Assembly: GCF_009362845.1 (NCBI RefSeq)
Contig: NZ_WHNW01000005.1
Coordinates: forward strand, 1 to 64,000
DNA from: Ostreibacterium oceani
GTDB lineage: Bacteria > Pseudomonadota > Gammaproteobacteria > Cardiobacteriales > Ostreibacteriaceae
Reading direction: 5' to 3'
Length of the DNA stretch: 64,000 nucleotides
The position numbers were made by a program, and so were the translations under genes. Every line of letters starts with the position of its first letter. Positions within the stretch are counted from its first letter, which is position 1. Positions 51,320 to 59,310 of the stretch are shown here, one piece after another. The notes under the pieces were generated by a model. It did not search any database, was not told the DNA's origin, and saw only the letters and a list, made by a program, of their open reading frames with translations.

Positions 51320-52063
51320 ATGACAGATAAAACCCATTTTGGCTATGAATATGTGGATAAAAAAGAAAAAGCCGCCAAAGTGTCCGCAGTATTTGACTCG
51401 GTAGCGAGTAACTATGATGTAATGAATGATGTGATGTCATTAGGTGTGCACCGATTTTGGAAGCATTTTAGTGTGATGCTAGCCGATGTTAGACAGGATA
51501 TGGTGGTATTGGACTTGGCTTCGGGGACTTGTGATTTGGCGATTCAAATGGGCAAAAAATTAGCCGGTACAGGTCGTCTAGTGGCATCGGATATTAATCC
51601 CAATATGCTTGCAAAGGGTAGAGATCGCATGGTTGATAAGGGGTTAATCGAAAACATTGAGTTTGTCGAAGCCAACGCCGAGCAATTGCCGTTTGCCGAT
51701 AATACGTTTGATTTGGTGACGATGGCCTTTGGACTGCGCAATGTCACCGACAAAGATCAAGCCCTGCGTGAGATTTTTCGGGTACTAAAACCCGGTGGGA
51801 AATGTCTGGTGCTAGAGTTTTCTAAACCCAGCCATGCACCGCTCGAAACCCTGTACGATTTTTATTCATTTAATGTGTTGCCTAAGCTGGGTAAATGGAT
51901 TGCCAAAGACGAAGCCAGTTATCGGTATTTGGCCGAATCGATTCGAATGCACCCTGACCAAGCGACATTGCAAGCCATGTTTGACCAAGCAGGCTTTTCG
52001 ATGACGAAGTACCAAAACCTCACGGGCGGTATTGTCGCTATTCACCAAGGCATTAAAATTTAA
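51320..52063 (+). CDS. ubiE: Ubiquinone/menaquinone biosynthesis C-methyltransferase
   Basis: 247 residues. SAM-dependent methyltransferase that makes the C-methyl of ubiquinone and, where present, menaquinone. Visible: FGYEYVDKKEKAAKVSAVFD near the start, SVASNYDVMNDVMSLGVHRFWK (about 27-48), LDLASGTCDLAIQMG near 62-76 (SAM motif I), FDLVTMAFGLRNVTDK near 128-143 and LKPGGKCLVLEFSKPSH. First of ubiE-ubiJ-ubiB, where all three serve ubiquinone synthesis. Confidence 0.97.
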   Translation: MTDKTHFGYEYVDKKEKAAKVSAVFDSVASNYDVMNDVMSLGVHRFWKHFSVMLADVRQDMVVLDLASGTCDLAIQMGKKLAGTGRLVASDINPNMLAKGRDRMVDKGLIENIEFVEANAEQLPFADNTFDLVTMAFGLRNVTDKDQALREIFRVLKPGGKCLVLEFSKPSHAPLETLYDFYSFNVLPKLGKWIAKDEASYRYLAESIRMHPDQATLQAMFDQAGFSMTKYQNLTGGIVAIHQGIKI

Positions 52064-52066
52064 CGG

Positions 52067-52966
52067 ATGATGGCGTATTCGATCGTGGGTTCTCAATGTT
52101 TTGCGAGTCTGCTCAATATCGCATTGAGCCGCCATCAGCGCGAGTGCTGTGTAAAATCGAGTGACGGCAATTCCCGCGACGGTAATCCCTGCGACGACAA
52201 TCCCCGCGATGGCAACCCTAGCCATCGCAATGGCAACCCTAGCCATCGCAATGGCAATCCTAGCCATCGCAATGGCGCTATAGATTTGTCACCGCTAGAA
52301 TCCTTGTCAATTACGTTGGCGATTGATGAGCTACCTGCATCAATTGCGGTACGGTTTGTCAATGGTCGGGCAACCGCGATGTTAACAGATACGGCCACAG
52401 CAACAGATATGACAACAGATACGAGAACCAGCGCTGAGGCAACAGATGTGGCGTTTTCAGGCAGTTTGTCAGCGATGGTTGCGTTACTGACGGGCGAGGT
52501 TGGTTTGGCTGATTCTGAGGTTTATATTACGGGGAAAATTGGCAGCGCCCAGCGTTTTCAAGCGGTTTTTTCGGCGTTAGCGGTTGATTGGCGTGATTTT
52601 TTTACACGCCGTTTGCCTGAGACGATTTCAACGTTAGTTCCAGGCCTTATCCCTGATTTGATACCTGAGGCTATGCGTGATTCAATGCGAGATTCAATGC
52701 GTGATTCAATACGCGGCGAAGGTGCTAAAACCCACAAAGCTGCATTACAAAAAAGTCTGCATGCGTTTACCAGTGGCGCTCAGCTAGTCGATGCAGGCGC
52801 GACACAGTTAACACAATCTTTGCATGAATACGTAACCCAAGACAAAGCATGGGTGGTGCCCCGCGCGGAATTTCAAGCACTCAGCGGGTTAGTCGATACG
52901 CTGGACAGTCGATTAACCCAGCTGTTAAAGCAAATCGAATTAAATCAAACCAAGTCAGGAGAATAA
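52067..52966 (+). CDS. ubiJ: Ubiquinone biosynthesis accessory factor UbiJ with expanded repeat insertion
   Basis: 299 residues, about 100 longer than usual UbiJ (near 200). UbiJ (SCP2 domain) binds quinone intermediates in the Ubi complex with UbiK. The N-terminal core (FASLLNIALSRHQRE) and middle segment LSITLAIDELPASIAVRFVNG are family-like. The C-terminus is helical (LTQSLHEYVTQDKAW near 245-260). Three features are odd: an insert from 15- and 21-bp tandem repeats (52163-52273) encoding DGNPR- and GNPSHRN-type units, a 12-bp repeat giving MRDS three times (52673-52711), and a Thr/Ala-rich stretch. It lies between ubiE and ubiB, which fixes the identity. Confidence 0.82.
   Translation: MMAYSIVGSQCFASLLNIALSRHQRECCVKSSDGNSRDGNPCDDNPRDGNPSHRNGNPSHRNGNPSHRNGAIDLSPLESLSITLAIDELPASIAVRFVNGRATAMLTDTATATDMTTDTRTSAEATDVAFSGSLSAMVALLTGEVGLADSEVYITGKIGSAQRFQAVFSALAVDWRDFFTRRLPETISTLVPGLIPDLIPEAMRDSMRDSMRDSIRGEGAKTHKAALQKSLHAFTSGAQLVDAGATQLTQSLHEYVTQDKAWVVPRAEFQALSGLVDTLDSRLTQLLKQIELNQTKSGE
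52163..52273 (+). repeat. In-frame tandem repeats inside ubiJ (3 x 15 bp then 3 x 21 bp)
   Basis: Three 15-bp units starting GACGGCAATTCCCGC (52163-52207) are followed by GAT and three 21-bp units GGCAAYCCTAGCCATCGCAAT (52211-52273), with at most one difference among the latter. They encode DGNSR, DGNPC, DDNPR and three GNPSHRN units. Near-perfect identity suggests a recent origin. Confidence 0.9.
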
Positions 52967-52969
52967 CCG

Positions 52970-54592
52970 GTGATTCAAAACGTTGCGCGTTTTTTTAAGG
53001 TGTGGCATACCTTAGCCAAGTACCGAATTGATGCGCTGATTCCAAAAACGAGTCGGCATGGTATGATTAAGCTCTTAGTCTTTATGATGCCTGTTGCTTG
53101 GTTTCGCCAGCCGTCGGAGTCACGCGCGGTACGTGTGCGTTTGTCGCTAGAGTCATTGGGGCCGATTTATGTCAAATTTGGACAGGCGTTATCGACACGC
53201 CCTGACTTATTGCCCCCTGATATTGCTGCCGAATTGGCAAAGTTACAGGATGATGTTGCGCCTTTCTCCAAAGAGTTAGCGATTGAAATTATAGAGAAAA
53301 GCTTAAAAACGCCTGTCGGTGAAGCATTTGCTTCGTTTAGTGACGAGGTGCTTGCATCAGCATCGATTGCACAAGTCCACACCGCGACACTGCACAGCGG
53401 CGAATCGGTGGTTGTTAAAGTGGTGCGGCCACAGATTGAACGCACCATTCGCAATGATTTGTGGCTGATGTATCGCTTTGCCAATGTCTTGCAACGATTG
53501 TCCAAAAATATTCGGCGGCTGCATTTGCCCGAGGTGGTTAGCGAGTTTGATAAAACCATTATGGGCGAATTGGATTTGATGCAAGAGGCAGCCAATGCCA
53601 GTACGCTAAAACACAATTTCAAAGATTCAGATTTGCTTTATGTGCCAGAAATTTATTGGGATTATTGTGGTAAAAACGTACTGGTGATGGAGCGTGTATT
53701 TGCCGTCTCTATTGGCGATATGAAAACGCTGCGTGAAAAACGCGTGAATCTGAAAGAACTCGCTGCGCGTGGCGTGACTATATTTTTCACGCAAGTCTTT
53801 TACCATCAATATTTTCATGCAGATATGCACCCTGGCAATATTTTTGTTGACATCAGCGACCCCGAAAAACCCAAATACGTCGCCATTGATTTTGGTATTA
53901 TGGGTAGTCTGAATGATCAGGATCAATACTACTTGGCGGAAAATTTTCTGGCCTTTTTTAACCGTGATTATCGCCGTGTTGCCAAGCTGCATATCGACTC
54001 AGGTTGGGTGCCTGCCAATGTTTCAGTGACTGATTTTGAAGCCGCTATTCGCAAAGCCAGCGAACCCATCTTTGGCAAACCGCTCAAAGACATTTCCTTT
54101 GCTCAATTTCTGCTGACACTATTTCAAACGGCTCGCCGTTTTGAGATGGAGGTGCAGCCTCAGCTGGTATTGTTGCAAAAAACCTTTTTTAATATCGAGG
54201 GGTTAGGGCGTGTGTTGTATCCTGATTTGGATTTGTGGGAGACGGGTAAGCCCATTTTGGAAAAATGGATGAAAGACCGATTTGGCCTGCGTGCGATACT
54301 TAAACAAATGCGTACGCATTCAGGTGAATATACCGAGGCGCTCACTCAATTGCCTTTGTTGATTAACCAGCAATTACAGCAAACACAACAGCAACAGCAA
54401 CAACAGGAGCGCCGTCAACGTGCACAGTGGCGGCGAAGTCTTATCGTTGCGGCTAGTGTTGTGTTTAGTGCCTCGGCTTGGTTGATTTTTCAGCCGAGTT
54501 TGTGGGCAGAACCCTATTCACGGTATTTTTTGGGTGGTGTGATTGTTTTGATGGTATGGCAATTGCGTCGTGGGCTAAAAAGTGAGGCATAA
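52970..54592 (+). CDS. ubiB: Ubiquinone biosynthesis regulatory protein kinase UbiB
   Basis: 540 residues, ABC1/ADCK family atypical kinase-like ATPase needed for ubiquinone synthesis. Motifs: VKFGQALSTRPDLLPPDIA (about 63-82, the KxGQ helix), a nucleotide loop ASIAQVHTATL near 128-138 with Ala-rich P-loop, VVVKVVRPQIERTIRND and FFTQVFYHQYFHADMHPGNIF (about 264-284) plus AIDFGIMGSL. Two C-terminal membrane segments (about 487-535) anchor it. A Gln-rich segment near 465-478 precedes them. GTG start, 3 bases after ubiJ. Confidence 0.96.
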   Translation: MIQNVARFFKVWHTLAKYRIDALIPKTSRHGMIKLLVFMMPVAWFRQPSESRAVRVRLSLESLGPIYVKFGQALSTRPDLLPPDIAAELAKLQDDVAPFSKELAIEIIEKSLKTPVGEAFASFSDEVLASASIAQVHTATLHSGESVVVKVVRPQIERTIRNDLWLMYRFANVLQRLSKNIRRLHLPEVVSEFDKTIMGELDLMQEAANASTLKHNFKDSDLLYVPEIYWDYCGKNVLVMERVFAVSIGDMKTLREKRVNLKELAARGVTIFFTQVFYHQYFHADMHPGNIFVDISDPEKPKYVAIDFGIMGSLNDQDQYYLAENFLAFFNRDYRRVAKLHIDSGWVPANVSVTDFEAAIRKASEPIFGKPLKDISFAQFLLTLFQTARRFEMEVQPQLVLLQKTFFNIEGLGRVLYPDLDLWETGKPILEKWMKDRFGLRAILKQMRTHSGEYTEALTQLPLLINQQLQQTQQQQQQQERRQRAQWRRSLIVAASVVFSASAWLIFQPSLWAEPYSRYFLGGVIVLMVWQLRRGLKSEA

Positions 54593-54607
54593 GGCGCTCA
54601 AGACAGG

Positions 54608-54934
54608 GTGTTGAGCGATAGGGCGCAGATTCAAAATCGAAGCAAGTCGTTTAAAGCCAACGCTGTACAGCTTGCGCTGTTACACAACCTATTGGCAATC
54701 GATGCAGACACAGCAAAGCAGCGCGTCTTATTTATTGGCGATTCGCATAATGACGCGGTTATGTTTAATTATTTTGATTTATCGGTGGGTGTGGCGAATG
54801 TGATGGATTGTATCGAGACCCTGGCGCACCGACCTAAATACATCACGCAACAAACCGAAAGACAGGGTTTTGTTGAACTGGCTGAGTGGTTATTGGATAA
54901 TCAATCAGATGAAGAAAAACATCATTTAATTTAA
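54608..54934 (+). pseudogene. HAD phosphatase remnant, N-terminus missing
   Basis: 108 codons from a TTG. RVLFIGDSHNDAVMFNYF and LSVGVANV look like the C-terminal motif IV region of HAD phosphatases (GDxxND motif), followed by HRPKYITQQTERQGFVELAEWLL, typical of the C-terminus of Cof-type HAD enzymes. The Asp nucleophile part is absent and upstream DNA is ubiB, so it is a truncated remnant. Expression, if any, would give an inactive fragment. Confidence 0.75.
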
Positions 54935-54965
54935 TGAGTACTCAAAATATATTGGAGAGATTTGT

Positions 54966-55853
54966 ATGAAACTGGAAAAAGCATACGCAGAAGATATCAA
55001 ATCTTACATTACTGCTTATGAGGCTGATCAACAATTTAAAATAGGTAAGATAAAGTCAAAGTTTAACTTTAAATGCCCCGGTAACGACTGTCTTGCTCCC
55101 GTCACATGCGCTAACTTAGATCGTCCAGATCGTCTAAGAAAACGAGAGCCTTATTATAAAGTTGTCGGTGAGCACAGTGCTGAATGTGATTTAGCTAAAG
55201 ATATCAATATCCAAAGTCATGCTGCAAGCATGTGCCAAGATATCTATGGTGAGAGCGACCCGTATTATAAAGGCATCCGTCGTCTAGACCTACAACTTCC
55301 AAGCACTAAACGACTAGCACGTGATGACAATAATGATCAGACGATGAATGCAACGGAAACGTCAAGACATACACATGAAACTGAATCAGGCAAGCGTAAA
55401 AATCAGCCCAGAATTCGACTGTCATCATTAATTGATACATACTTAAACGAAGAGTTCTTTGAATTACAATTACCAGCCATAGGCGTCATAAATAGTCGTG
55501 ATTTATTTTTTGAAATCAATGGTCAGGACATAGGGGGGCTTGAAGATTATTTTCGAATTTTTTATGGCAAAGCATGGTTTAATAAGAAAGAAAAAGGCTA
55601 CTCTGTCGTGTTTGACAAAACACTTACACACGGAGAAACCACCCAAAGACCTTCAACCTATATACCCATCAGTGTTATTGAGTCTTCTCCTTTTAAGCAT
55701 TTCAATTTAAGTACGATGGAAAAAATAGCTGATAACAGACCTAAAGATGTTTTTGTACTTTCAGAAACAGGTCCTCGTGTTAAAAATGGCTACATCAATC
55801 TGTGGTGCGAAGGCATTATGTACATTGATTATCGATTGATAAAACCTCGGTAA
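54966..55853 (+). CDS. Protein of unknown function with N-terminal Cys/His cluster
   Basis: 295 residues with a good GGAGAG site before the ATG at 54966. The N-terminal part holds Cys37, Cys42 and Cys48 in FKCPGNDCLAPVTC, then His70 and Cys74 in GEHSAECDL, arranged like a zinc-binding fold. The rest is mixed alpha/beta with aromatic-rich stretches (SRDLFFEINGQDIGGLEDYF, NLWCEGIMYIDYRLIK). Residues 105-140 are a charged, low-complexity linker. It has no signal peptide or membrane segment. I recognise no family. It stands alone among gene remnants, and its base composition is more AT-rich than the ubi genes, so acquisition is plausible. Nucleic-acid binding would be a guess. Confidence 0.65.
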   Translation: MKLEKAYAEDIKSYITAYEADQQFKIGKIKSKFNFKCPGNDCLAPVTCANLDRPDRLRKREPYYKVVGEHSAECDLAKDINIQSHAASMCQDIYGESDPYYKGIRRLDLQLPSTKRLARDDNNDQTMNATETSRHTHETESGKRKNQPRIRLSSLIDTYLNEEFFELQLPAIGVINSRDLFFEINGQDIGGLEDYFRIFYGKAWFNKKEKGYSVVFDKTLTHGETTQRPSTYIPISVIESSPFKHFNLSTMEKIADNRPKDVFVLSETGPRVKNGYINLWCEGIMYIDYRLIKPR

Positions 55854-55915
55854 ATGAATCCACAAATAACCGATAGCATTAGCCCCCTGCCAACAACTCC
55901 CTCGGAAACTCACTC

Positions 55916-57143
55916 ATGACAACCACCCGCTCTATGGATATGGCTGCTTCGTTTATCGAGTTTTTCGGGTGATTATTTATATCAAATGGCGATTATTTGG
56001 ATGGCGTGGACATTATCGGATTCAGTATGGTTTACGGGGAGCGTCGCGGCGGCGTATCGCCTGCCATTTTGGTGTTTTGGGTTGTTTGCTGGCATAGTCG
56101 CGGATCGGTTCAATCGCCAATCGATTGTGATTCGCGCCAATACGATGCGTTGGTTGTTGTCGCTGTGTATTTTATCCTCTATGCGAGCGATTTGATGACG
56201 CCGTTGCTGCTGTTAGGGTTGGTGTTTTTTATTTCGGTGGCGTGGTCGTTTGAAAATCCCGCGTTTTCCGCGCTCATTCCGCAACTGACCGACGCCTCAT
56301 CCATTGGCACAATCAATCATCTGATCGACAACACGAAGCGCATTGCAGGTGTCGTGATGCCGTTGCTGTCCATCTGGCTGGCATCGCATAGCGACACAGG
56401 CGATTATTTTTTGATTATTGCCGCGTGCTATTTGCTGGCAACCGTTTGTGCGTCACGGTTTACGCCCATCATCCCATTTCAGCCGAACACGGCTAGCGTA
56501 TCACTGCTTTCGCGGTTTAAAACCATGTTTCGCCTGTTTTTACATTATCCGCTGATTATGATCGCCGTGTTTTGCTTTGCGTTTTAATTTAGCGTACGGC
56601 GCGGGCGTGGTGTTAGTGCCGATTATCATTGATCAACACTACCATTTGGGGTTGGATGGTTTTAGCCTGTTTATGGCAGCCCAAGGTTGCGGCGCATTAG
56701 TCGCTAATCTATTACTCCGCAGGGCGATGCTACCCAGCCAGACGCAACTCAGTCCAACGAAATTCAGTCGAGCGCATCAACAGGTTTACCATGCACCTTT
56801 TTATGGGTTTATCATCGTCGCAATCGGCTTAATCGCCGTTGCACTTTGGCACAGCCTGCCAATGCTGATTGTGTTTGGTTTTGTGGGTGGCTGCGGATTG
56901 CCACTGATGGATATTTACATGCCCAGCTTGATTCATAGCGTCGGCAACGCGCAACATCACGGCAGATTGTTTGCCATTTGGCGGTTTTTTGCGGATTTTG
57001 GCATGGTGATGGGATTTGCGCTCAGCGGACTGCTCACATCCTTTGCCACAGCACCGACTGCTTTAACACTGATTGCCGTGCTGACGATCCCAGCCTCGCT
57101 TTACGGATTGTATCGATTTAACCGCAGCCATAAACATATGTAA
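55916..57143 (+). pseudogene. MFS transporter, frameshifted
   Basis: An MFS efflux-type protein can be read only by changing frame several times. ATG at 55916 gives MTTTRS, then another frame gives WIWLLRLSSFSGDYLYQMA (about 55935-55990) up to a stop in MRWLLSLCILSSMRAI. A second frame starts at about 56170 (YASDLMTPLLLLGLVF) and runs to AVFCFAF, stop near 56585. A third shift at about 56575 leads to FNLAYGAGVVLVPIII and continues to 57143. Together they give about 400 residues with 12 membrane segments, the normal MFS layout. At least three frameshifts make it a pseudogene unless the sequence is wrong. Substrate unknown. Confidence 0.8.
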
Positions 57144-57160
57144 AAAAATTTGTTCTATCC

Positions 57161-57772
57161 CTACTTGCTGGCAGTGGCTAAACCAACACCAAAGCACATA
57201 AATGTGCCACCGCTGAATCGACTGATGATACGCCCGCCTTTTTCAGAAGCTAACCACCCTCGTGCAGACCTAGCCAGTAATGAATAAACTAGATGAATGC
57301 ATACGACAAGTGAGCTATACGTCACGACCAAAATGATGAATTGAGTTGTAAAACCTTCGGTGAAATCTATGAATTGCGGAAATACGGACATAAAAAAGAA
57401 GACGGCTTTAGGATTGGTCAGCTGGAGCGTTAGCCCCTCTAAAAATTGAAGTTTTCTGTTTTTATAGGTTGCATTGTTTAAGTCCACGCTGATTGCAGGA
57501 GAGCGCCAAAGTTTAATGCCTAAATAGATTAAATACGCAGCGCCAACAAACTTCATAATCGTAAAGGCTAGCGATGATGTCATAAGTAGGATTCCTAGGC
57601 TTGTGGCAGATACACCTGCCACTATAAAAGTACCAAACGCAATGCCAAGAATCCCGCCTATTGCCCCTTTTGTGCCGTAGCGAATAGTATTGGTCAATGT
57701 TAAAACAACACCAGGACCTGGGCTTAACACCGTGATAACCGCTATTAATAAAAACAATAAATAATTTTCCAT
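57161..57772 (-). CDS. LysE/RhtB family amino-acid exporter
   Basis: 203 residues with six membrane segments. The family exports amino acids or derivatives. It starts MENYLLFLLIAVITVLSPGPG, with the SPGPG motif near 17-21, and has TKGAIGGILGIAFGTFI near 34-50, LRSPA-type basic loop and GLTLQLTNPKAVFFFMSVFPQF (about 114-135), the usual family signature. Substrate is unknown. It faces the MFS pseudogene convergently. Confidence 0.93.
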   Translation of the reverse strand: MENYLLFLLIAVITVLSPGPGVVLTLTNTIRYGTKGAIGGILGIAFGTFIVAGVSATSLGILLMTSSLAFTIMKFVGAAYLIYLGIKLWRSPAISVDLNNATYKNRKLQFLEGLTLQLTNPKAVFFFMSVFPQFIDFTEGFTTQFIILVVTYSSLVVCIHLVYSLLARSARGWLASEKGGRIISRFSGGTFMCFGVGLATASK

Positions 57773-57811
57773 ATTATCCTCTTAGGACATAACCGTTAAT
57801 TTTTTGCTCGC

Positions 57812-57837
57812 CACACTTAGGGCAGCATCGCAATGCC
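57812..57837 (-). repeat. 26-bp direct repeat, left copy (3' end of a GST gene)
   Basis: CACACTTAGGGCAGCATCGC.. at 57812-57837 matches 58678-58703 in 25 of 26 bases. The right copy spans the last six codons and stop of the GST gene. On the minus strand this copy also reads GIAMLP then stop. The two copies are direct repeats that bracket the GGCT gene. Confidence 0.85.
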
Positions 57838-57979
57838 ATTGCTAATAACAGCGTCTGCTGTAAGTATTCCTGCTAGGGTCGACTACCTATGAACGACACC
57901 ATTCATTGAAATAACGGTACGCTCTGGACAGCCGCTTTTCTGACGGCACAATCGGCAAAGCAGTGCGACTACATCTGTT

Positions 57980-58350
57980 TGTTAGGCGGCTGTGTTGAGC
58001 GCATAAACATAGGCTTCAATAACTTCACCGCTTTCAATTTTGACTTGTACTCGTTGTCGCTGATAACCAGTGCCCTCGAATTCATCAAGCATCGACCAAT
58101 GTTTTGATAGCTGATCCGATGAAAAAACAAAACCCTCTACTCCTTCCCCTTCGTCTGATGGGACAATGCCAGGAAAACCTTGCGCCGAACCCCAGCCTTC
58201 GTCCAGCAGCTTCCCTTTTAGAATCGCTCTATCCCAATGACCTGGTATGTCCTCTAAAACATGATGATTCGGCCTTCCTGGCGCGAGCGTACCGTAAACA
58301 AACAATCGTTCCATTTTTCCTATACCTCCTAATTTTGATGCCGCCTAACA
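57980..58350. other. Cassette-like unit around the GGCT gene, bounded by inverted core sites
   Basis: TGTTAGGCGGC (57980-57990) and GCCGCCTAACA (58340-58350) are exact inverted repeats, and each contains an integron-type core (GTTAGGC on the minus strand before the gene, GCCTAAC after it). The GGCT stop codon falls inside the downstream one, as in many gene cassettes. No complete attC fold or integrase gene was found in the window. Confidence 0.45.
57982..58314 (-). CDS. Gamma-glutamylcyclotransferase-like protein (GGCT/AIG2 family)
   Basis: 110 residues. GGCT-like folds release 5-oxoproline from gamma-glutamyl amines or dipeptides. It starts MERLFVYGTLAPGRPNH, whose VYGTL motif is the family's substrate pocket. 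VEGFVFSSDQLSKHWSMLDEFEG carries the catalytic Glu-like position near the end. The protein is short but complete. Small AIG2-like GGCT proteins are common in integron cassettes. This copy sits between inverted core-like repeats, and its stop codon is inside one. AGGAGG lies 16 bases before the ATG. Substrate not certain. Confidence 0.88.
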   Translation of the reverse strand: MERLFVYGTLAPGRPNHHVLEDIPGHWDRAILKGKLLDEGWGSAQGFPGIVPSDEGEGVEGFVFSSDQLSKHWSMLDEFEGTGYQRQRVQVKIESGEVIEAYVYALNTAA

Positions 58351-58636
58351 GTTTATTCGCAGCATTCCGTAAATATCATGCTATTGAGCCACAGCTTAAT
58401 CACTTAGCACGCGCCGTCTATCTGGTTCATTTTTTGTTCGTTTTATGCCTCATTGAGCACCTTAGAACCCTTGCCACTTCAGCTACGCTTTATTTAAAAT
58501 AAGCATACAACACAATCCATTAATCCACCAATATCTTATTCACTTAAGTTCTGGCATAACGACTTCCTTTATACCATTGGCAGTCTGACGAATCGAAGAG
58601 AGCATAATAAATGCACGACCCTATCCACCAATAAAA
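58351..58636. other. Non-coding stretch between GGCT and GST terminator
   Basis: No supported gene. A rightward open frame here (58104-58502) lacks a ribosome site and mostly overlaps GGCT. The stretch may be cassette-linked or old gene remnant; nothing is recognisable. Confidence 0.45.
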
Positions 58637-58659
58637 AAGCCCTAGCAAAGCTAGGGCTT
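58637..58659 (-). terminator. Intrinsic terminator after the GST gene
   Basis: AAGCCCTAGC (58637-58646), loop AAA, GCTAGGGCTT (58650-58659) form a perfect 10-bp stem, and the A-run to its left is a T-run on the minus strand. Confidence 0.85.
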
Positions 58660-58677
58660 AAAAAGTCAGTCACACAT

Positions 58678-58703
58678 CACACTTACGGCAGCATCGCAAT
58701 GCC
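58678..58703 (-). repeat. 26-bp direct repeat, right copy (GST gene 3' end)
   Basis: Same sequence as 57812-57837 but for one base. It includes the GST stop codon (58683-58685) and the codons for GIAMLP. The 866-bp offset brackets the GGCT cassette-like unit. Confidence 0.85.
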
Positions 58704-59285
58704 GCTGTTTTTCATTTTATGAACCGATGGATGGGCACAAATGTCTTGCCACCAACGCGCTAAGGCAGGGAAGTCATTATAGGCATCGGTGCGATATTTA
58801 CGATGCACCCATTCGGTGGCAAAGACGGCGTGAAAATCCCCCACCGTTGGCGCATCATTAATCAAAAACCGATGGTCTTTGAGTTTATGCGAGAGCAGTT
58901 CAAACCATTGCGTGGCGCGTTCGGGTTTATCCGCCAATTTGCCACTGAGCGCATCGCTAAAAATATCGTTGATATCCAGCACGGTTTGCTGGCAATCGAA
59001 TTGCTCGGCTTCGGTTTGCCCCGCCAGTCCAAAGGTTTGTCCCAAGATTTGTAAAATCGCGGGCGTTTGTCCGATGGTCATGCCGTTCGGCAAGGTGATG
59101 GCGGGATAACGAAAATGGGCAAATAACGCTTCGCCTTCGCCCGTCGGTGCATCTTTGGGTTCGCGGATGGTGTAATCGGCACCTGCTTCGTCTAGGGTCA
59201 GGACGACGCCAATCGCCCGCCCCCAAAACTGCTGACACGCCGTCCAATAATATAATGTATAAGCTGATTGATCTGTGTTCGTCAT
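58683..59285 (-). CDS. Glutathione S-transferase family protein
   Basis: 200 residues. Members conjugate or bind glutathione in detoxification. The N-terminal thioredoxin-like half shows YTLYYWTACQQFWGRAIGVVL and the PAITLPNGMTIGQTPAIL motif (Pro and TIGQT-type Gln/Ser glutathione-binding loop) near 58-75. The helical C-terminal half has NDAPTVGDFHAVFATEWV near 143-160, the usual N-capping motif. The motif is diverged, so glutathione use is inferred. It starts with GAGG eight bases ahead, inside a 12-bp duplication of the RBS region. A terminator and a direct repeat lie at its end. Confidence 0.82.
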   Translation of the reverse strand: MTNTDQSAYTLYYWTACQQFWGRAIGVVLTLDEAGADYTIREPKDAPTGEGEALFAHFRYPAITLPNGMTIGQTPAILQILGQTFGLAGQTEAEQFDCQQTVLDINDIFSDALSGKLADKPERATQWFELLSHKLKDHRFLINDAPTVGDFHAVFATEWVHRKYRTDAYNDFPALARWWQDICAHPSVHKMKNSGIAMLP

Positions 59286-59286
59286 C

Positions 59287-59310
59287 GTAAAAACCTCAGT
59301 AAAAACCTCT
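59287..59310. repeat. 12-bp tandem duplication containing the GST ribosome site
   Basis: GTAAAAACCTCA (59287-59298) and GTAAAAACCTCT (59299-59310) repeat. On the minus strand each carries GAGGTTTTTAC, so two GAGG sites lie in tandem before the GST start, and the duplication reaches the stop of the NTF2-like gene. Confidence 0.75.

Noticed and set aside
52160-52280. CRISPR array in ubiJ
   Set aside because: Units are 15 and 21 bp without spacers and lie in a continuous reading frame.
54608-54934. Complete small HAD phosphatase
   Set aside because: It lacks the nucleophile Asp motif and the first half of the fold. Kept as remnant.
57840-57979. Full attC site after GGCT
   Set aside because: GCCTAAC-type core is present but I could not find the matching L boxes or a folding second core nearby, so only a cassette-like unit is claimed.
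58104-58502. Rightward open frame across GGCT and its upstream DNA
   Set aside because: It overlaps GGCT on the other strand, has no ribosome site, and shows no recognisable domain. A shadow frame.
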